A stretch of 38,617 nucleotides of DNA from CAYVHB01 sp964450865 (GCA_964450865.1 CAYVHB010000027.1:1-38617), one strand, 5' to 3'. Positions 27,025 to 35,939 are shown, numbered from the stretch's first letter. Notes: a model not told the origin generated them from the letters alone. Translations and numbers: made by a program.

Positions 27025-29826
27025 CACGATCCGTTCAGCGCCGGTCCAGGCAGCGATATTTTCAACAGGATCAACACGGTCATTCTGATTATCGATCCTG
27101 CGACCGCTGCCATTCTGGATGCGAATCGGGCGGCCTGTCAATTTTACGGCTATCCCCATGATGCCTTCGTCCGACTCAGCATCCATGACCTGGCCCTGCT
27201 GAGCTCAGGCGAGATTCAGGATAATTTCCGTAAATTTGCGAATCAGGAAATTGCCAGCCTCTATGTCCAGCATCGCCTGGCCAATGGTGAAATCCGCGAT
27301 GTCGAAGTGTTTTCCGGCCTCGCTGAACTGGATCACCGCAAGGTCCTGATTGCATCGATTCACGATGTCACGATTCGCAAACAACTGGAAAATTCACTGG
27401 CCGAGCATGACCGTCACCTGCGGAAAATCCTGGACACCATCCCCGACCTCATCTGGTCGGCCCGGCCGGATGGTACTGCTGACTTTCTCAATCAAAGCTG
27501 GCTGCAATACACCGGTTTAGCGGAAGATCAGGCCCTGGGCAACGGCTGGTTCATGGCCATGCACCCGGATGAGCTGCCGGGGATCATGCAAAAGTGGCAG
27601 GATGCAATCCGAAATGGCGTTGAACTGAGTACTGAACATCGGTTCCGCCGCTTTGATGGCGAATACCGCTGGTTTAAGATACACGCGCTGCCGGAACTGG
27701 CTGCCAGTGGCGAGATCGTCAAATGGTACGGCAAGAATGAAGATATCACGGAGCGCAGGTACAGTGAGGAACGGTATCGGGCCCAATTCCGTAATCTGCC
27801 ATTCCCCAGTTATACCTGGCAGCGCCAGGATAATGACTTTGTGCTCCTCGATTACAATGATGCGGCATTTGCCGTCAGCGGTGGCAGCATTGCCCGGTTC
27901 ATCGGCAGTTCGGCCCGCCGGATGTATCAGCAGGAGCCGGATGTATTAAACGATTTTGAGCGCTGCTACTCCGAACGGAGACTGATTCGCCGCGATTTGC
28001 AGACCAGGATGCGGTCAACCGGCCAGATCCGTGATTTTGATACGTCCTTTGTCTATCTGGTACCGGACCTGGTCGTGGTCAATACCATCGATATTACTGA
28101 ACGCAAGCAATCAGAGCGGGCGCTCCGGGAAGACAAGGAACTGTTCCAGGTCACGATTACCTCGGCGCTGGAAGGGATCATTGTCACCGATCAAGCCGGG
28201 TGTATTATCCTGATCAATCCGGCAGCGGAATTGATGAGCGGATGGACCCGGGATGAAGCCATTGGCAAGAAGCTGCATGATATCTTCCAGCCGCTGCCCG
28301 GCCCGGGCAACACCCAGCTGTTGTCCGGCCTCATGGCCGGCAATCCACCGCGACTGACCGAAAAAGTCCTGACAACCGGCCAGCGGATCAATATGACCCA
28401 GCCGTTCGGCTTGCTGGGCAAGCATGATAAAGATATTTATATCATGGGCAGCTTTGCCCCGATCCTGGCTCCTGATCAGACGGTGACCGGCATGGTCATT
28501 ACTTTCAAGGACATATCCAGACAAGTCATGCTCGAAAGTGAAATCGACGGCTTTCTCAATGTCAACCTGGATATGCTGGCCGTCTGTGACCCGGACGGCA
28601 ATTTTATCAAGGTAAACCGGAAATTCACAGAGGTGCTCGGTTACATGGCCGCTGATATCGAGGGCCGGAACTTCCTGTTTTTTACGCACCCCGATGACAT
28701 ACAATCAACCACTGACCTGCTGGCCAGTCTTGGGAAAGGAAATCCTGTTTCCAGCTTCATCAACCGCTGCCGCTGCCAGGACAGTACCTACAAGTTTCTG
28801 GAATGGAACAGCCTGCCGGGAACAGGCCGTTTCATATACACATCAGCCAGGGATGTGACCAGTCAGCTTATGCTGGAAAACCAGCTGCGCCAGGCGGCTA
28901 TCAAGGACGACCTGACAGGGCTTTATAATCGCCGTTTTTTTGAAACGATCATTTATGAACAGATGGAGCGGTCGGACCGTTATGACGAGCCGCTTTCCCT
29001 GGCTGTCCTGGATCTTGATCATTTCAAGCAGGTCAATGATCGCTGGGGTCACCCATCCGGGGATGAACTGCTGCAGATTACCGCCCAGACCATCGGCAAG
29101 ACCATTCGCAGTTCCGACATCCTGGTCCGCTTTGGCGGTGAGGAATTCGTGATCCTGCTGCCCCAGACTGCCCTGAACCTGGCTGGCGCAGCAGCAGAAA
29201 GGATCCGGGCGGCCGTCGAAGCAGTCGTTCATCCGGTTTTCGGACGTCAGACTGTCAGCATTGGCGTTTGTGAAAGAATGAAATCCGAGTCATTCAACCA
29301 CTGGTACCGCAGGGCTGATGCGGCTTTATATGACGCCAAGCACGAAGGCCGCAACCGCGTTGTGGCCACAGACCTGCATAAGGAACTGCCGGTTGATTCC
29401 CTGCTGGTCAATATGAAAGAAGAATGGCAAAGTGGCAACCGGGATATTGACGGTCAACACCAGGCATTGACAACCGTGGCTAACGAGCTGACGCAGCAGA
29501 TTGCGCGGAAAGCGCCGAGCCCGGTCATTTTGCAGCAACTGGACGTTCTTATGCGGCATGTCGCCAGTCACTTCGCCTGGGAGGAGAAGTTTCTGGCAGA
29601 AATTGGCTATCCGGATCAATCCCTGCATAAAATCTTGCACAGTTCCGTCATCGATAAATTGCGCCATTGCCTGGAATGGTATAAGAATGGACAAGTTGAA
29701 CCATCTGCCCTGGTATCCTATATTGTTGATGATGTGATAGTTTACCATCTTGAATCGGCTGATTCCCGCTATTTCGATGTCGTCCGGAACAGCCTGGCTG
29801 CTGCAAGCGATCAGCACAAAGGATAA
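26959..29826 (+). CDS. PAS(5)-GGDEF-bacteriohemerythrin sensor diguanylate cyclase
   Basis: Predicted to make cyclic di-GMP under control of bound small ligands including oxygen. The 955-residue protein has about five PAS domains (roughly 36-145, 152-268, 275-385, 392-520, 527-640), a GGDEF domain (about 645-805), and a C-terminal hemerythrin domain (about 820-940). The GGDEF domain has the active sequence GGEEF (726-730) and an inhibitory site RSSD (717-720) at the standard five-residue spacing. The hemerythrin domain keeps the di-iron ligands: DGQH (His834), HFAWEE (His871, Glu875), LHKILH and HLESAD. No membrane segment, so cytoplasmic. Start ATG 26959: GGAGG is only 2 nt away, but GGGGT at 26946-26950 is 8 nt away; a second ATG lies 33 nt on in a duplicated copy. 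It is 51 bp after the GH13 gene with no clear terminator between. Confidence 0.92.
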   Translation: MENNQAADFSKMENNQTANASVHDPFSAGPGSDIFNRINTVILIIDPATAAILDANRAACQFYGYPHDAFVRLSIHDLALLSSGEIQDNFRKFANQEIASLYVQHRLANGEIRDVEVFSGLAELDHRKVLIASIHDVTIRKQLENSLAEHDRHLRKILDTIPDLIWSARPDGTADFLNQSWLQYTGLAEDQALGNGWFMAMHPDELPGIMQKWQDAIRNGVELSTEHRFRRFDGEYRWFKIHALPELAASGEIVKWYGKNEDITERRYSEERYRAQFRNLPFPSYTWQRQDNDFVLLDYNDAAFAVSGGSIARFIGSSARRMYQQEPDVLNDFERCYSERRLIRRDLQTRMRSTGQIRDFDTSFVYLVPDLVVVNTIDITERKQSERALREDKELFQVTITSALEGIIVTDQAGCIILINPAAELMSGWTRDEAIGKKLHDIFQPLPGPGNTQLLSGLMAGNPPRLTEKVLTTGQRINMTQPFGLLGKHDKDIYIMGSFAPILAPDQTVTGMVITFKDISRQVMLESEIDGFLNVNLDMLAVCDPDGNFIKVNRKFTEVLGYMAADIEGRNFLFFTHPDDIQSTTDLLASLGKGNPVSSFINRCRCQDSTYKFLEWNSLPGTGRFIYTSARDVTSQLMLENQLRQAAIKDDLTGLYNRRFFETIIYEQMERSDRYDEPLSLAVLDLDHFKQVNDRWGHPSGDELLQITAQTIGKTIRSSDILVRFGGEEFVILLPQTALNLAGAAAERIRAAVEAVVHPVFGRQTVSIGVCERMKSESFNHWYRRADAALYDAKHEGRNRVVATDLHKELPVDSLLVNMKEEWQSGNRDIDGQHQALTTVANELTQQIARKAPSPVILQQLDVLMRHVASHFAWEEKFLAEIGYPDQSLHKILHSSVIDKLRHCLEWYKNGQVEPSALVSYIVDDVIVYHLESADSRYFDVVRNSLAAASDQHKG

Positions 29827-29913
29827 TATGGCGATTCTTGAAGGCTTATCACAACGGCTGATCGCCTGCAAGTTATAGAGACTCGTCGTGTCGTGAGTTC
29901 ACCCCGAAAAATT

Positions 29914-29946
29914 AAAACCCTGCAGCCCTACAGCTACAGGGTTTTT
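29914..29946. terminator. Bidirectional terminator between the diguanylate cyclase gene and tRNA-Leu
   Basis: AAAACCCTG (29914-29922) pairs with CAGGGTTTT (29937-29945); an inner AGC/GCT extends the stem after one mismatch. T runs follow on both strands (TTTTT to 29946 on plus; TTTTAATTTTT on minus). It lies 4 nt beyond the 3' end of the tRNA. Confidence 0.88.
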
Positions 29947-29950
29947 CTTC

Positions 29951-30033
29951 TGGTGCGGTCAATGGGACTTGAACCCATACGGTTGCCCATACGCCCCTCA
30001 AACGTACGCGTCTGCCAGTTCCGCCATGACCGC
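29951..30033 (-). tRNA. tRNA-Leu (anticodon GAG), CCA encoded
   Basis: Read on the minus strand from 30033. The acceptor stem is GCGGTCA with TGACCGC, and the anticodon stem TACGT/GCGTA encloses the 7-base loop TTGAGGG, giving anticodon GAG for CUC and CUU. A longer variable arm of class II type follows, then the T arm ATGGG/CCCAT with loop TTCAAGT. Discriminator A and CCA are encoded (29954-29951). Length 83 nt. It has its own consensus promoter and terminator, so it is a single-gene unit convergent with the diguanylate cyclase gene. Confidence 0.95.
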
Positions 30034-30076
30034 GCGGAGAAGGGTGAGGCTGCCCGTTTCTGGATGGCCGGACGAG

Positions 30077-30092
30077 TGTCAGCCGGCTGACA
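30077..30092. other. Perfect 16-bp palindrome in the tRNA leader
   Basis: TGTCAGCCGGCTGACA reads the same on both strands. It lies between the tRNA promoter and the tRNA, about 25-40 nt downstream of the predicted start on the minus strand. It could be a repressor-type binding site or, with almost no loop, a poor RNA hairpin. Confidence 0.6.
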
Positions 30093-30123
30093 GCGGGCAG
30101 GAGGGTGTTTTCAGGCACTAGCA

Positions 30124-30152
30124 ATTATATATGCGGCAGGCATGCTTGTCAA
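30124..30152 (-). promoter_or_regulatory. Perfect consensus promoter of tRNA-Leu
   Basis: On the minus strand: TTGACA (30152-30147), exactly 17 bp, then TATAAT (30129-30124). All twelve consensus bases match. Predicted start near 30117, about 84 nt before the mature tRNA. Confidence 0.92.
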
Positions 30153-30184
30153 CAGGCAGTGTGAACTGTTTCATTGGCTTTAAT

Positions 30185-30213
30185 TTGCAATTAGAAGAAA
30201 AGATTGCTATCAT
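30185..30213 (+). promoter_or_regulatory. Promoter of paaK-iorA-iorB
   Basis: TTGCAA (30185-30190), a 17-bp spacer, and TATCAT (30208-30213) with a TGC extension directly before it. It points away from the tRNA promoter, 32 bp apart. The leader is about 70 nt long and carries AAAGGAG at 30270-30276. Confidence 0.7.
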
Positions 30214-30288
30214 TTTCCCGTAGTTTGAACCGGCGCGTTACCTGGCATTTCCCGGGGGCGGGCTGTTGCAAAGGAGTTAACATCGCTT

Positions 30289-31590
30289 ATGATCTGGAAT
30301 CCCGCAGAATCCATGCATCGGCCGGCCCTGGCCGCCCTGCAGCTCGAACGGCTGCAGGAAACGGTCCGCCGGGCTTATGAACGAGTGCCCTTTTACCATA
30401 CCCGGATGTCCGAGGCCGGTATCAAGCCAGCCGATATCCGCACCCTGGCCGATATTGCCAGGCTGCCCTTCACGGTCAAGACTGACCTGCGTGACCATTA
30501 CCCATTTGGCCTCTTTGCCGCGCCGCGGCGCGACATTGTCCGCTTCCATGCCTCGTCCGGGACGACAGGTAAACCGATCGTTGTCGGCTACACCCGCCAT
30601 GACATGGCGGTCTGGACGGATTGCTGCAGCCGCCTGGCCGCGGCCGCCGGCGTCACAGCCGACGACATCTGCCAGATTGCCTTTGGCTATGGCATGTTTA
30701 CCGGTGGTTTTGGCCTGCATTATGGGATTGAAAACCTGGGGGCCTCCGTTATCCCGGCATCAGGCGGCAATTCCGAACGCCAGCTGATGTTCATGGAGGA
30801 CTTCGGTACCACGGCCCTGATCGCGACGCCGTCGTACGCCCTGCACCTGGCTGAAATCATGGCCCAGGAGGGCATCGACCGCGACCGGCTCAAGCTGCGC
30901 GTCGGCCTCTTCGGCGGCGAAGGCCATACCGCGGAAATGCGCCAGATGATCGAGAAGAACCTGGGCATCATCGATACCCAGAATTACGGCCTGACCGAGA
31001 TCTGCGGCCCGGGTGTGTCCTATGAATGCCTTTATTTCAACGGCCTGCACATCAATGAGGATCATTTCTATCCCGAGATCATTGACCCGGCGACGGGCGA
31101 GGTTCTGCCGATGGGATCCGAAGGGGAGCTGGTCCTGACGACCCTGACCAAGGAAGGCATACCCATGCTGCGTTACCGGACCCGCGACATCACGTGCCTG
31201 CATGACGAGCCTTGCAGCTGTGGCCGGACCAACGTCCGCATGGAGCTGGTCAAGGGCCGTTCCGATGACATGATGGTCATCCGCGGCGTCAATGTCTTCC
31301 CGTCCCAGATCGAGTCCGTGCTGATGGGCGTGGCCGGCATTGGTCCGCATTACCAGATCATTGTCACGACCGAGCATTTCATGGACAAGATCGAGGTCCA
31401 GGTCGAGCTGATTGACGGCAGCCTGCTCGAACGCTTCGGCGAACTGGAGCGCCTGACCCAGGAGATCCGGGCCCGTATCCGTTCGGTCCTGCAGATTGAT
31501 GTGCACGTCATGCTGCTGAATCCCAAGTCACTCGAACGGACGACCGGCAAGGCCAGGCACGTCGTTGACAAGCGGCAGAAAGCTTTCTGA
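30289..31590 (+). CDS. paaK: Phenylacetate-CoA ligase (AMP-forming)
   Basis: Activates an aryl acid such as phenylacetate or indoleacetate to its CoA ester with ATP, or runs in reverse. The 433-residue protein belongs to the adenylate-forming superfamily, with the phosphate loop SSGTTGKP (89-96), the NYGLTEICGPG adenylate motif, and the compact C-terminal lid typical of PaaK. Start ATG 30289; the ribosome site AAAGGAG is 12 nt away, somewhat far, and no better start was seen. It lies 33 bp before iorA, and this paaK-iorA-iorB order is a familiar one in anaerobes that ferment aromatic amino acids. A Cys-rich stretch HDEPCSCGR (near residue 310) may bind a metal. Confidence 0.93.
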   Translation: MIWNPAESMHRPALAALQLERLQETVRRAYERVPFYHTRMSEAGIKPADIRTLADIARLPFTVKTDLRDHYPFGLFAAPRRDIVRFHASSGTTGKPIVVGYTRHDMAVWTDCCSRLAAAAGVTADDICQIAFGYGMFTGGFGLHYGIENLGASVIPASGGNSERQLMFMEDFGTTALIATPSYALHLAEIMAQEGIDRDRLKLRVGLFGGEGHTAEMRQMIEKNLGIIDTQNYGLTEICGPGVSYECLYFNGLHINEDHFYPEIIDPATGEVLPMGSEGELVLTTLTKEGIPMLRYRTRDITCLHDEPCSCGRTNVRMELVKGRSDDMMVIRGVNVFPSQIESVLMGVAGIGPHYQIIVTTEHFMDKIEVQVELIDGSLLERFGELERLTQEIRARIRSVLQIDVHVMLLNPKSLERTTGKARHVVDKRQKAF

Positions 31591-31623
31591 TCATTTCTGA
31601 TAATCTGGAAAGGAATGTACACT

Positions 31624-33390
31624 GTGAAAACAATACTTCTGGGCAACGAAGCCGTGGCCCGCGGCGCCTATGAAGCCGGGGTCAAGGTCGTTTCCTCATA
31701 CCCTGGCACACCCAGTACAGAAATCACCGAGGCCATTTCCGAGTATGAACGGATTTACAGCGAATGGGCACCCAATGAAAAGGTCGGTCTCGAAGTGGCG
31801 TTTGGCGCCAGTCTGGGCGGCGCCCGGGCCATGTCCTGCATGAAGCACGTTGGTGTCAATGTCGCCGCTGATCCGTTGTTTACGTCCTCGTACACCGGCG
31901 TCAATGGCGGGCTGGTGATCGTCGCCGCGGATGACCCGGGGATGCACAGCTCGCAGAATGAGCAGGACAGCCGCCATTATGCGCGCGCCGCCAAGCTGCC
32001 GATGTTTGAGCCGGCCGACAGCCAGGAATGCCTCGATTTCACCCGTGCGGCCTTCGCCCTGTCCGAGCAGTTTGATACCCCGGTCATGCTCCGCCTGACG
32101 ACACGCGTGGCCCATTCACGGACGGTTGTCGCGACCGGTGAGCCCCAGGAACAGGTCGTCCGGCCATACACGAAAGACATGATGAAATATGTCATGATGC
32201 CGGGCATGGCCATTGCCCGGCACAAGGTCGTCGAAGCCCGCCAGCTGGAACTGGCGGCCGCCTCATCAGCTGATCTCGCCCTGGGTGGTCATCAGCTGTT
32301 TGAACGCTCGCCGGAACTGGGCATCGTGACCAGCGGCATGGCTTTTCAGTACGTCCAGGAAGCTTTGCCGGAAGCATCTGTTCTCAAGCTCGGCCTGGTC
32401 TGGCCCTTGCCCATTGAGCTGATCCGCCGCTTTGCCGCCACCGTCCGCCGGCTCGTGATCATCGAAGAGCTTGACCCGGTTTTTGAAACCGAAATCCGTG
32501 CCGCCGGCATTGCCTGTGAAGGCAAGAACCTGCTGACCTTGCAGGGTGAATATTCGACCGCCCTGCTGCGCAAGGCCCTGACCGGCGACGGCCAGCCGGT
32601 GGCTGGTTTTGCCACTGAAGCTCTGACGCCAGCCCCGAGCCGGCCGCCGGTGATGTGTGCCGGCTGTCCGCACAAGGGACTGTTCATGGCCCTGAATCGC
32701 CTGCGCGTGATCGTGACCGGTGACATCGGCTGCTACACCCTCGGGGCCCTGCCCCCGACCAGCGCCGTGGACGCCTGCGTCTGCATGGGCGCTTCGATCG
32801 GCATGGCCCACGGCATCGACAAGGCTACCGGCCGCACCTTGTCGCCCCGGACCGTTGCGGTGATTGGCGACTCGACTTTCCTGCACTCCGGCATGACCGG
32901 ATTGCTCAACAGCGTTTACAACCGCAGCGCCAGCACCGTGATCATTCTCGATAATTCCATCACCGGCATGACCGGTCACCAGCAGAATCCGGCTTCCGGC
33001 CTGGATATTCATGAAAAGCCCGCTCCGGCTGTCGATCTTGAAGCGCTGTGCCGCGCGCTCGGTGTCGAGTCGATCCGCGTGGTCGATCCGGCTGACACCA
33101 TTGCCACGCAAAAGGCAGTCACCGCCGCCCTGGCTGAAGACCAGGTCTCGGTGGTCATCACCCGCCGGCCCTGCGCCCTGATCCCGCCAGGCAAGGGACG
33201 CAAGGCGGATGTGGTCCACCTCGACCGTGACAAATGCACCCGCTGCCGCAGTTGCATCCGGATCATGTGCCCGGCCCTGGTCGCCGGCCCGGACGGCTAT
33301 CCGTTCATCGACCCGACAATCTGCAATGCCTGCCATCTGTGCACGCGGGTCTGCCGTTTCTCGGCTTTGAAATGGGGGGAAGAAGGATGA
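31624..33390 (+). CDS. iorA: Indolepyruvate:ferredoxin oxidoreductase alpha subunit
   Basis: Oxidatively decarboxylates aryl pyruvates from Trp, Phe and Tyr to aryl-acetyl-CoA, reducing ferredoxin. The 588-residue protein combines a pyrimidine domain (GNEAVARGAYEAGV, SSYPGTPSTEI), a TPP domain (GDIGCYTLGALPP and IGDSTFLHSG, then NSITGMTGHQQNP), and a C-terminal ferredoxin part with CTRCRSCIRIMCP and CNACHLCTRVCR. Start: GTG 31624 is preferred because AAAGGA (31609-31614) is 9 nt upstream; the ATG at 31615 touches that site with no gap. The GTG start also gives the normal family N-terminus. Its last 4 nt overlap iorB (ATGA). Confidence 0.95.
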   Translation: MKTILLGNEAVARGAYEAGVKVVSSYPGTPSTEITEAISEYERIYSEWAPNEKVGLEVAFGASLGGARAMSCMKHVGVNVAADPLFTSSYTGVNGGLVIVAADDPGMHSSQNEQDSRHYARAAKLPMFEPADSQECLDFTRAAFALSEQFDTPVMLRLTTRVAHSRTVVATGEPQEQVVRPYTKDMMKYVMMPGMAIARHKVVEARQLELAAASSADLALGGHQLFERSPELGIVTSGMAFQYVQEALPEASVLKLGLVWPLPIELIRRFAATVRRLVIIEELDPVFETEIRAAGIACEGKNLLTLQGEYSTALLRKALTGDGQPVAGFATEALTPAPSRPPVMCAGCPHKGLFMALNRLRVIVTGDIGCYTLGALPPTSAVDACVCMGASIGMAHGIDKATGRTLSPRTVAVIGDSTFLHSGMTGLLNSVYNRSASTVIILDNSITGMTGHQQNPASGLDIHEKPAPAVDLEALCRALGVESIRVVDPADTIATQKAVTAALAEDQVSVVITRRPCALIPPGKGRKADVVHLDRDKCTRCRSCIRIMCPALVAGPDGYPFIDPTICNACHLCTRVCRFSALKWGEEG

Positions 33391-33986
33391 GTGCTGTGAC
33401 AGAGTCCAGTCTGAATATCGTGCTGGTTGGAGTCGGTGGCCAGGGGACGCTGGTCGCCGGCAAGCTGCTGGGGCTCGTAGCCCTGGCGCAAAACCTGGAC
33501 GTCAAGGTCTCGGAGGTTCACGGCATGGCCCAGCGTGGTGGCAGCGTTGTCACCTACGTGCGCATGGGGCCGCAGGTCGCATCGCCGATCATCGAGCCGG
33601 GTACGGCCGATTTTGTCCTGGCTTTCGAAGAACTGGAGGCCTTGCGCTGGGCTCATCTCCTGCGTGCCGGGGGCGTTTTGCTGATCAATACCAACCGCAA
33701 TCTGCCGGCCTCGGTCTCGACAGGCCAGGCGGTTTATCCGGAAAATATTGTTGCCGAGCTGCAGCACAATACCCGTGACGCAACCCGGGTCTATGCCTTC
33801 GATGCCCTGAAAATGGCCGAGGATGCCGGCAGCAACCGCGCGGTCAACCTGGTCCTGATCGGTGCCATGGCGAAACTGACTGAGATTGACCCGGCCATTT
33901 TTACCCGGGCCATCAATGACGTCTTCCCGCCTAAGCTGCAGGCTATCAATCAGCGGGCATTTGCCGCCGGATCTGCTATAATATAA
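33387..33986 (+). CDS. iorB: Indolepyruvate:ferredoxin oxidoreductase beta subunit
   Basis: Partner of IorA, a gamma-type pyruvate oxidoreductase domain. The 199-residue protein has the GVGGQGTLVAGKLLG loop (about 15-29) and HGMAQRGGSV (about 46-55), the counterpart of the motif seen in korC. Start ATG 33387 overlaps the iorA stop codon (ATGA), with a GAAGAAGG-rich region just before, so translation is coupled. The 3' end of the gene (AIIC-terminus codons) contains a TGCTATAAT promoter-like sequence for the next gene. Confidence 0.94.
   Translation: MSAVTESSLNIVLVGVGGQGTLVAGKLLGLVALAQNLDVKVSEVHGMAQRGGSVVTYVRMGPQVASPIIEPGTADFVLAFEELEALRWAHLLRAGGVLLINTNRNLPASVSTGQAVYPENIVAELQHNTRDATRVYAFDALKMAEDAGSNRAVNLVLIGAMAKLTEIDPAIFTRAINDVFPPKLQAINQRAFAAGSAII
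33974..33982 (+). promoter_or_regulatory. Extended -10 promoter overlapping the iorB 3' end
   Basis: TGC followed by TATAAT (33977-33982), without a recognisable -35 box at 17 bp. The predicted start near 33989 would give the ACT-domain gene a leader of about 60 nt. The same TGCTATAAT string also overlaps the dnaE stop codon at 5938-5946. Confidence 0.45.
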
Positions 33987-34048
33987 ACATTAAACCCAAA
34001 CCGATCCGCTTTCGACACAACCGTCATTGATAATCAGGAGGAGCAAAC

Positions 34049-34480
34049 ATGCTGGTTAAACAAATTTCGGTCTTCCTCGAGAATAAATCCGGCCGCCTGG
34101 CCGAAGTGACCCGCACCCTGAGCAGCCAGAATATTGATATTCGCGCGCTTTATATTGCCGATACCACGGAATATGGCATTTTGCGCATGATTGTCGACCA
34201 GCCGGAAGCCGCCCTCGAGGCGCTGACCAATAATGGTTTCACCGTCAGTTCGACGGACGTCATCGCGATTGCCGTGGCCGATCTTCCCGGCACACTCGAT
34301 AATGCCCTGGAAATTCTCAGCGAGGGTGAGATATCGGTCGATTATCTGTATGCCTTTGTCGGCCGCTCTTCCAATGATGCGATTGTTATTATTCGCGTCG
34401 AGAAGCCCGTCCTGGCCCTGGAGAAGCTGCAATTGGCTGACATCCGGGTTCTGTCCAGCAAGGAGGTCTACGGCAGTTGA
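34049..34480 (+). CDS. Double ACT-domain protein
   Basis: A 143-residue protein made of two ACT domains (about 1-70 and 71-140), a fold that usually binds amino acids as a control input. The first begins LVKQISVFLENKSGRLAEVT, the standard ACT start. No catalytic domain is attached. AGGAGGAG lies about 6 nt before ATG 34049. It follows iorB by 62 bp, and a stand-alone double-ACT protein next to paaK-ior genes suggests sensing of an aromatic or branched amino acid, which is inference. Its stop codon overlaps the TTG start of the next gene by 4 nt (TTGA). Confidence 0.9.
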   Translation: MLVKQISVFLENKSGRLAEVTRTLSSQNIDIRALYIADTTEYGILRMIVDQPEAALEALTNNGFTVSSTDVIAIAVADLPGTLDNALEILSEGEISVDYLYAFVGRSSNDAIVIIRVEKPVLALEKLQLADIRVLSSKEVYGS

Positions 34481-35937
34481 CCACACCGGAACAGATGTTT
34501 ACACCGGAACAGGTTGTCCTGAAGCCGGACAATGCACAAGCCGGCAATCCGCCTGCGTTTGGCCGGCCTGGTTCTGAAGAAGCGGATAACCCGGCCACAG
34601 CTGACAGCCCGTGTCCGGTGGACGGCGAGGTTGGCCACTCGCATATGGATTTCGAGATGGCCGGATATGCTGCCTTTGCTGCCTTTGGCATTTCGCGGGC
34701 GACTTTCGAACGGGCCCGCTCGATCCAGGCCGGGCTCGCCGCTCAATTTGCACATATCGACCAGACCCGCAGCATTAATCAGCTGCGGGTTATTCGCGCC
34801 CTGCAGCAGGCCCGCCTGGCGGAAAGTTCGCTGGGCGGCACGACCGGCTATGGCTATGATGATCCGGGCCGGGCCCAGATCGAGGCTGCCTATGCTGCCG
34901 CGTTCGGTGCCGAGGCTGCCCTGGTGCGGATCCAGATCAGTGCCGGGACCCAGGCATTGGCGATCTGTCTGTACAGCCTGCTGCGGCCCGGCGACGAACT
35001 GCTCGCGGTCACTGGCTGCCCCTATGACACCTTGCGGGCCACCATCGGCCTGACGGCAGCCGGCGAATCCGCACCAGCCGGCTCCCTGCGCGATTATGGT
35101 ATCCAGTACCGGGAGATTGATCTGCTGCCCGGCGGTGCGCCGGATCTGCCGGCGATCACGGCCGCCCTGCAGCCGAGAACCCGCGTTGTCTTTATCCAGA
35201 AGTCGCGCGGCTACACAACCCGGCGCTCCCTGCTGGCCGATGATATTGCCGCCATTGTCCGGACTGTCCGGGCGGCCGGCAGCCAGGCTGTGATCCTGGT
35301 TGACAACTGCTATGGCGAGTTTGTGGAGACCCGTGAGCCCTGCATGGTCGGTGCTGACCTGGTCGCCGGCTCGCTGATCAAGAATCCCGGCGGCGGCCTT
35401 TGTCCCTCCGGCGGTTATATCGCCGGCCGTGCCGACCTCGTAGAACAGGCCGCCAGCCGGCTGACCGCACCGGGCCTCGGCAGCCATGTCGGCCCCAGCC
35501 TCGGCTTCTCCCGCCTGATAGCCCAGGGCTTTTACCTGGCCCCGCATGTCGTGGCCGAAAGTCTCAAGGGGGCGCTGTTCGCTGCCGCCCTTTTCGCTGA
35601 AGCCGGCTTTCATACTTACCCGTCGCCGGCCGACCGCCGCGGCGATATCGTGCAGACTTTGGAATTTGGCCGGCCCGGACCGCTGGTGGCCTTTTGCCAG
35701 GCTATCCAGGCCGCCTCGCCGGTCGACAGTTTTGTCCGCCCGGAGCCCTGGGCAATGCCGGGCTATGACAGCCCGGTAATCATGGCGGCCGGCGCGTTTG
35801 TCCAGGGCTCATCCATTGAATTGTCCGCTGACGGACCGCTCAAGCCACCGTACCCGGCCTATCTGCAGGGTGGCCTGTGCTTCGAGAACGTTCAGCTGGC
35901 CTGTCTCCTGGCGCTGGAAAAGATGCAGGCGCTCTAA
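34477..35937 (+). CDS. Methionine gamma-lyase family PLP enzyme (aluminium-resistance type)
   Basis: A PLP-dependent protein of the family often annotated as methionine gamma-lyase or aluminium-resistance protein; the true reaction of the family is uncertain. The 486-residue protein has the conserved SSLGGTTGYGYDDPGR segment (about 118-133), a cofactor-binding region with VILVDNCYGEF, and the probable Schiff-base lysine Lys302 in GSLIKNPGGG. The first 55 residues are Pro/Gly/Glu-rich and unlike the family, which usually runs to about 410-430 residues. Start TTG 34477 has AGGAGG at 34461-34466, 10 nt upstream, and overlaps the preceding stop codon. The HlyD-like gene begins 2 nt after its stop. 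Confidence 0.88.
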   Translation: MTTPEQMFTPEQVVLKPDNAQAGNPPAFGRPGSEEADNPATADSPCPVDGEVGHSHMDFEMAGYAAFAAFGISRATFERARSIQAGLAAQFAHIDQTRSINQLRVIRALQQARLAESSLGGTTGYGYDDPGRAQIEAAYAAAFGAEAALVRIQISAGTQALAICLYSLLRPGDELLAVTGCPYDTLRATIGLTAAGESAPAGSLRDYGIQYREIDLLPGGAPDLPAITAALQPRTRVVFIQKSRGYTTRRSLLADDIAAIVRTVRAAGSQAVILVDNCYGEFVETREPCMVGADLVAGSLIKNPGGGLCPSGGYIAGRADLVEQAASRLTAPGLGSHVGPSLGFSRLIAQGFYLAPHVVAESLKGALFAAALFAEAGFHTYPSPADRRGDIVQTLEFGRPGPLVAFCQAIQAASPVDSFVRPEPWAMPGYDSPVIMAAGAFVQGSSIELSADGPLKPPYPAYLQGGLCFENVQLACLLALEKMQAL

Positions 35938-35939
35938 CC

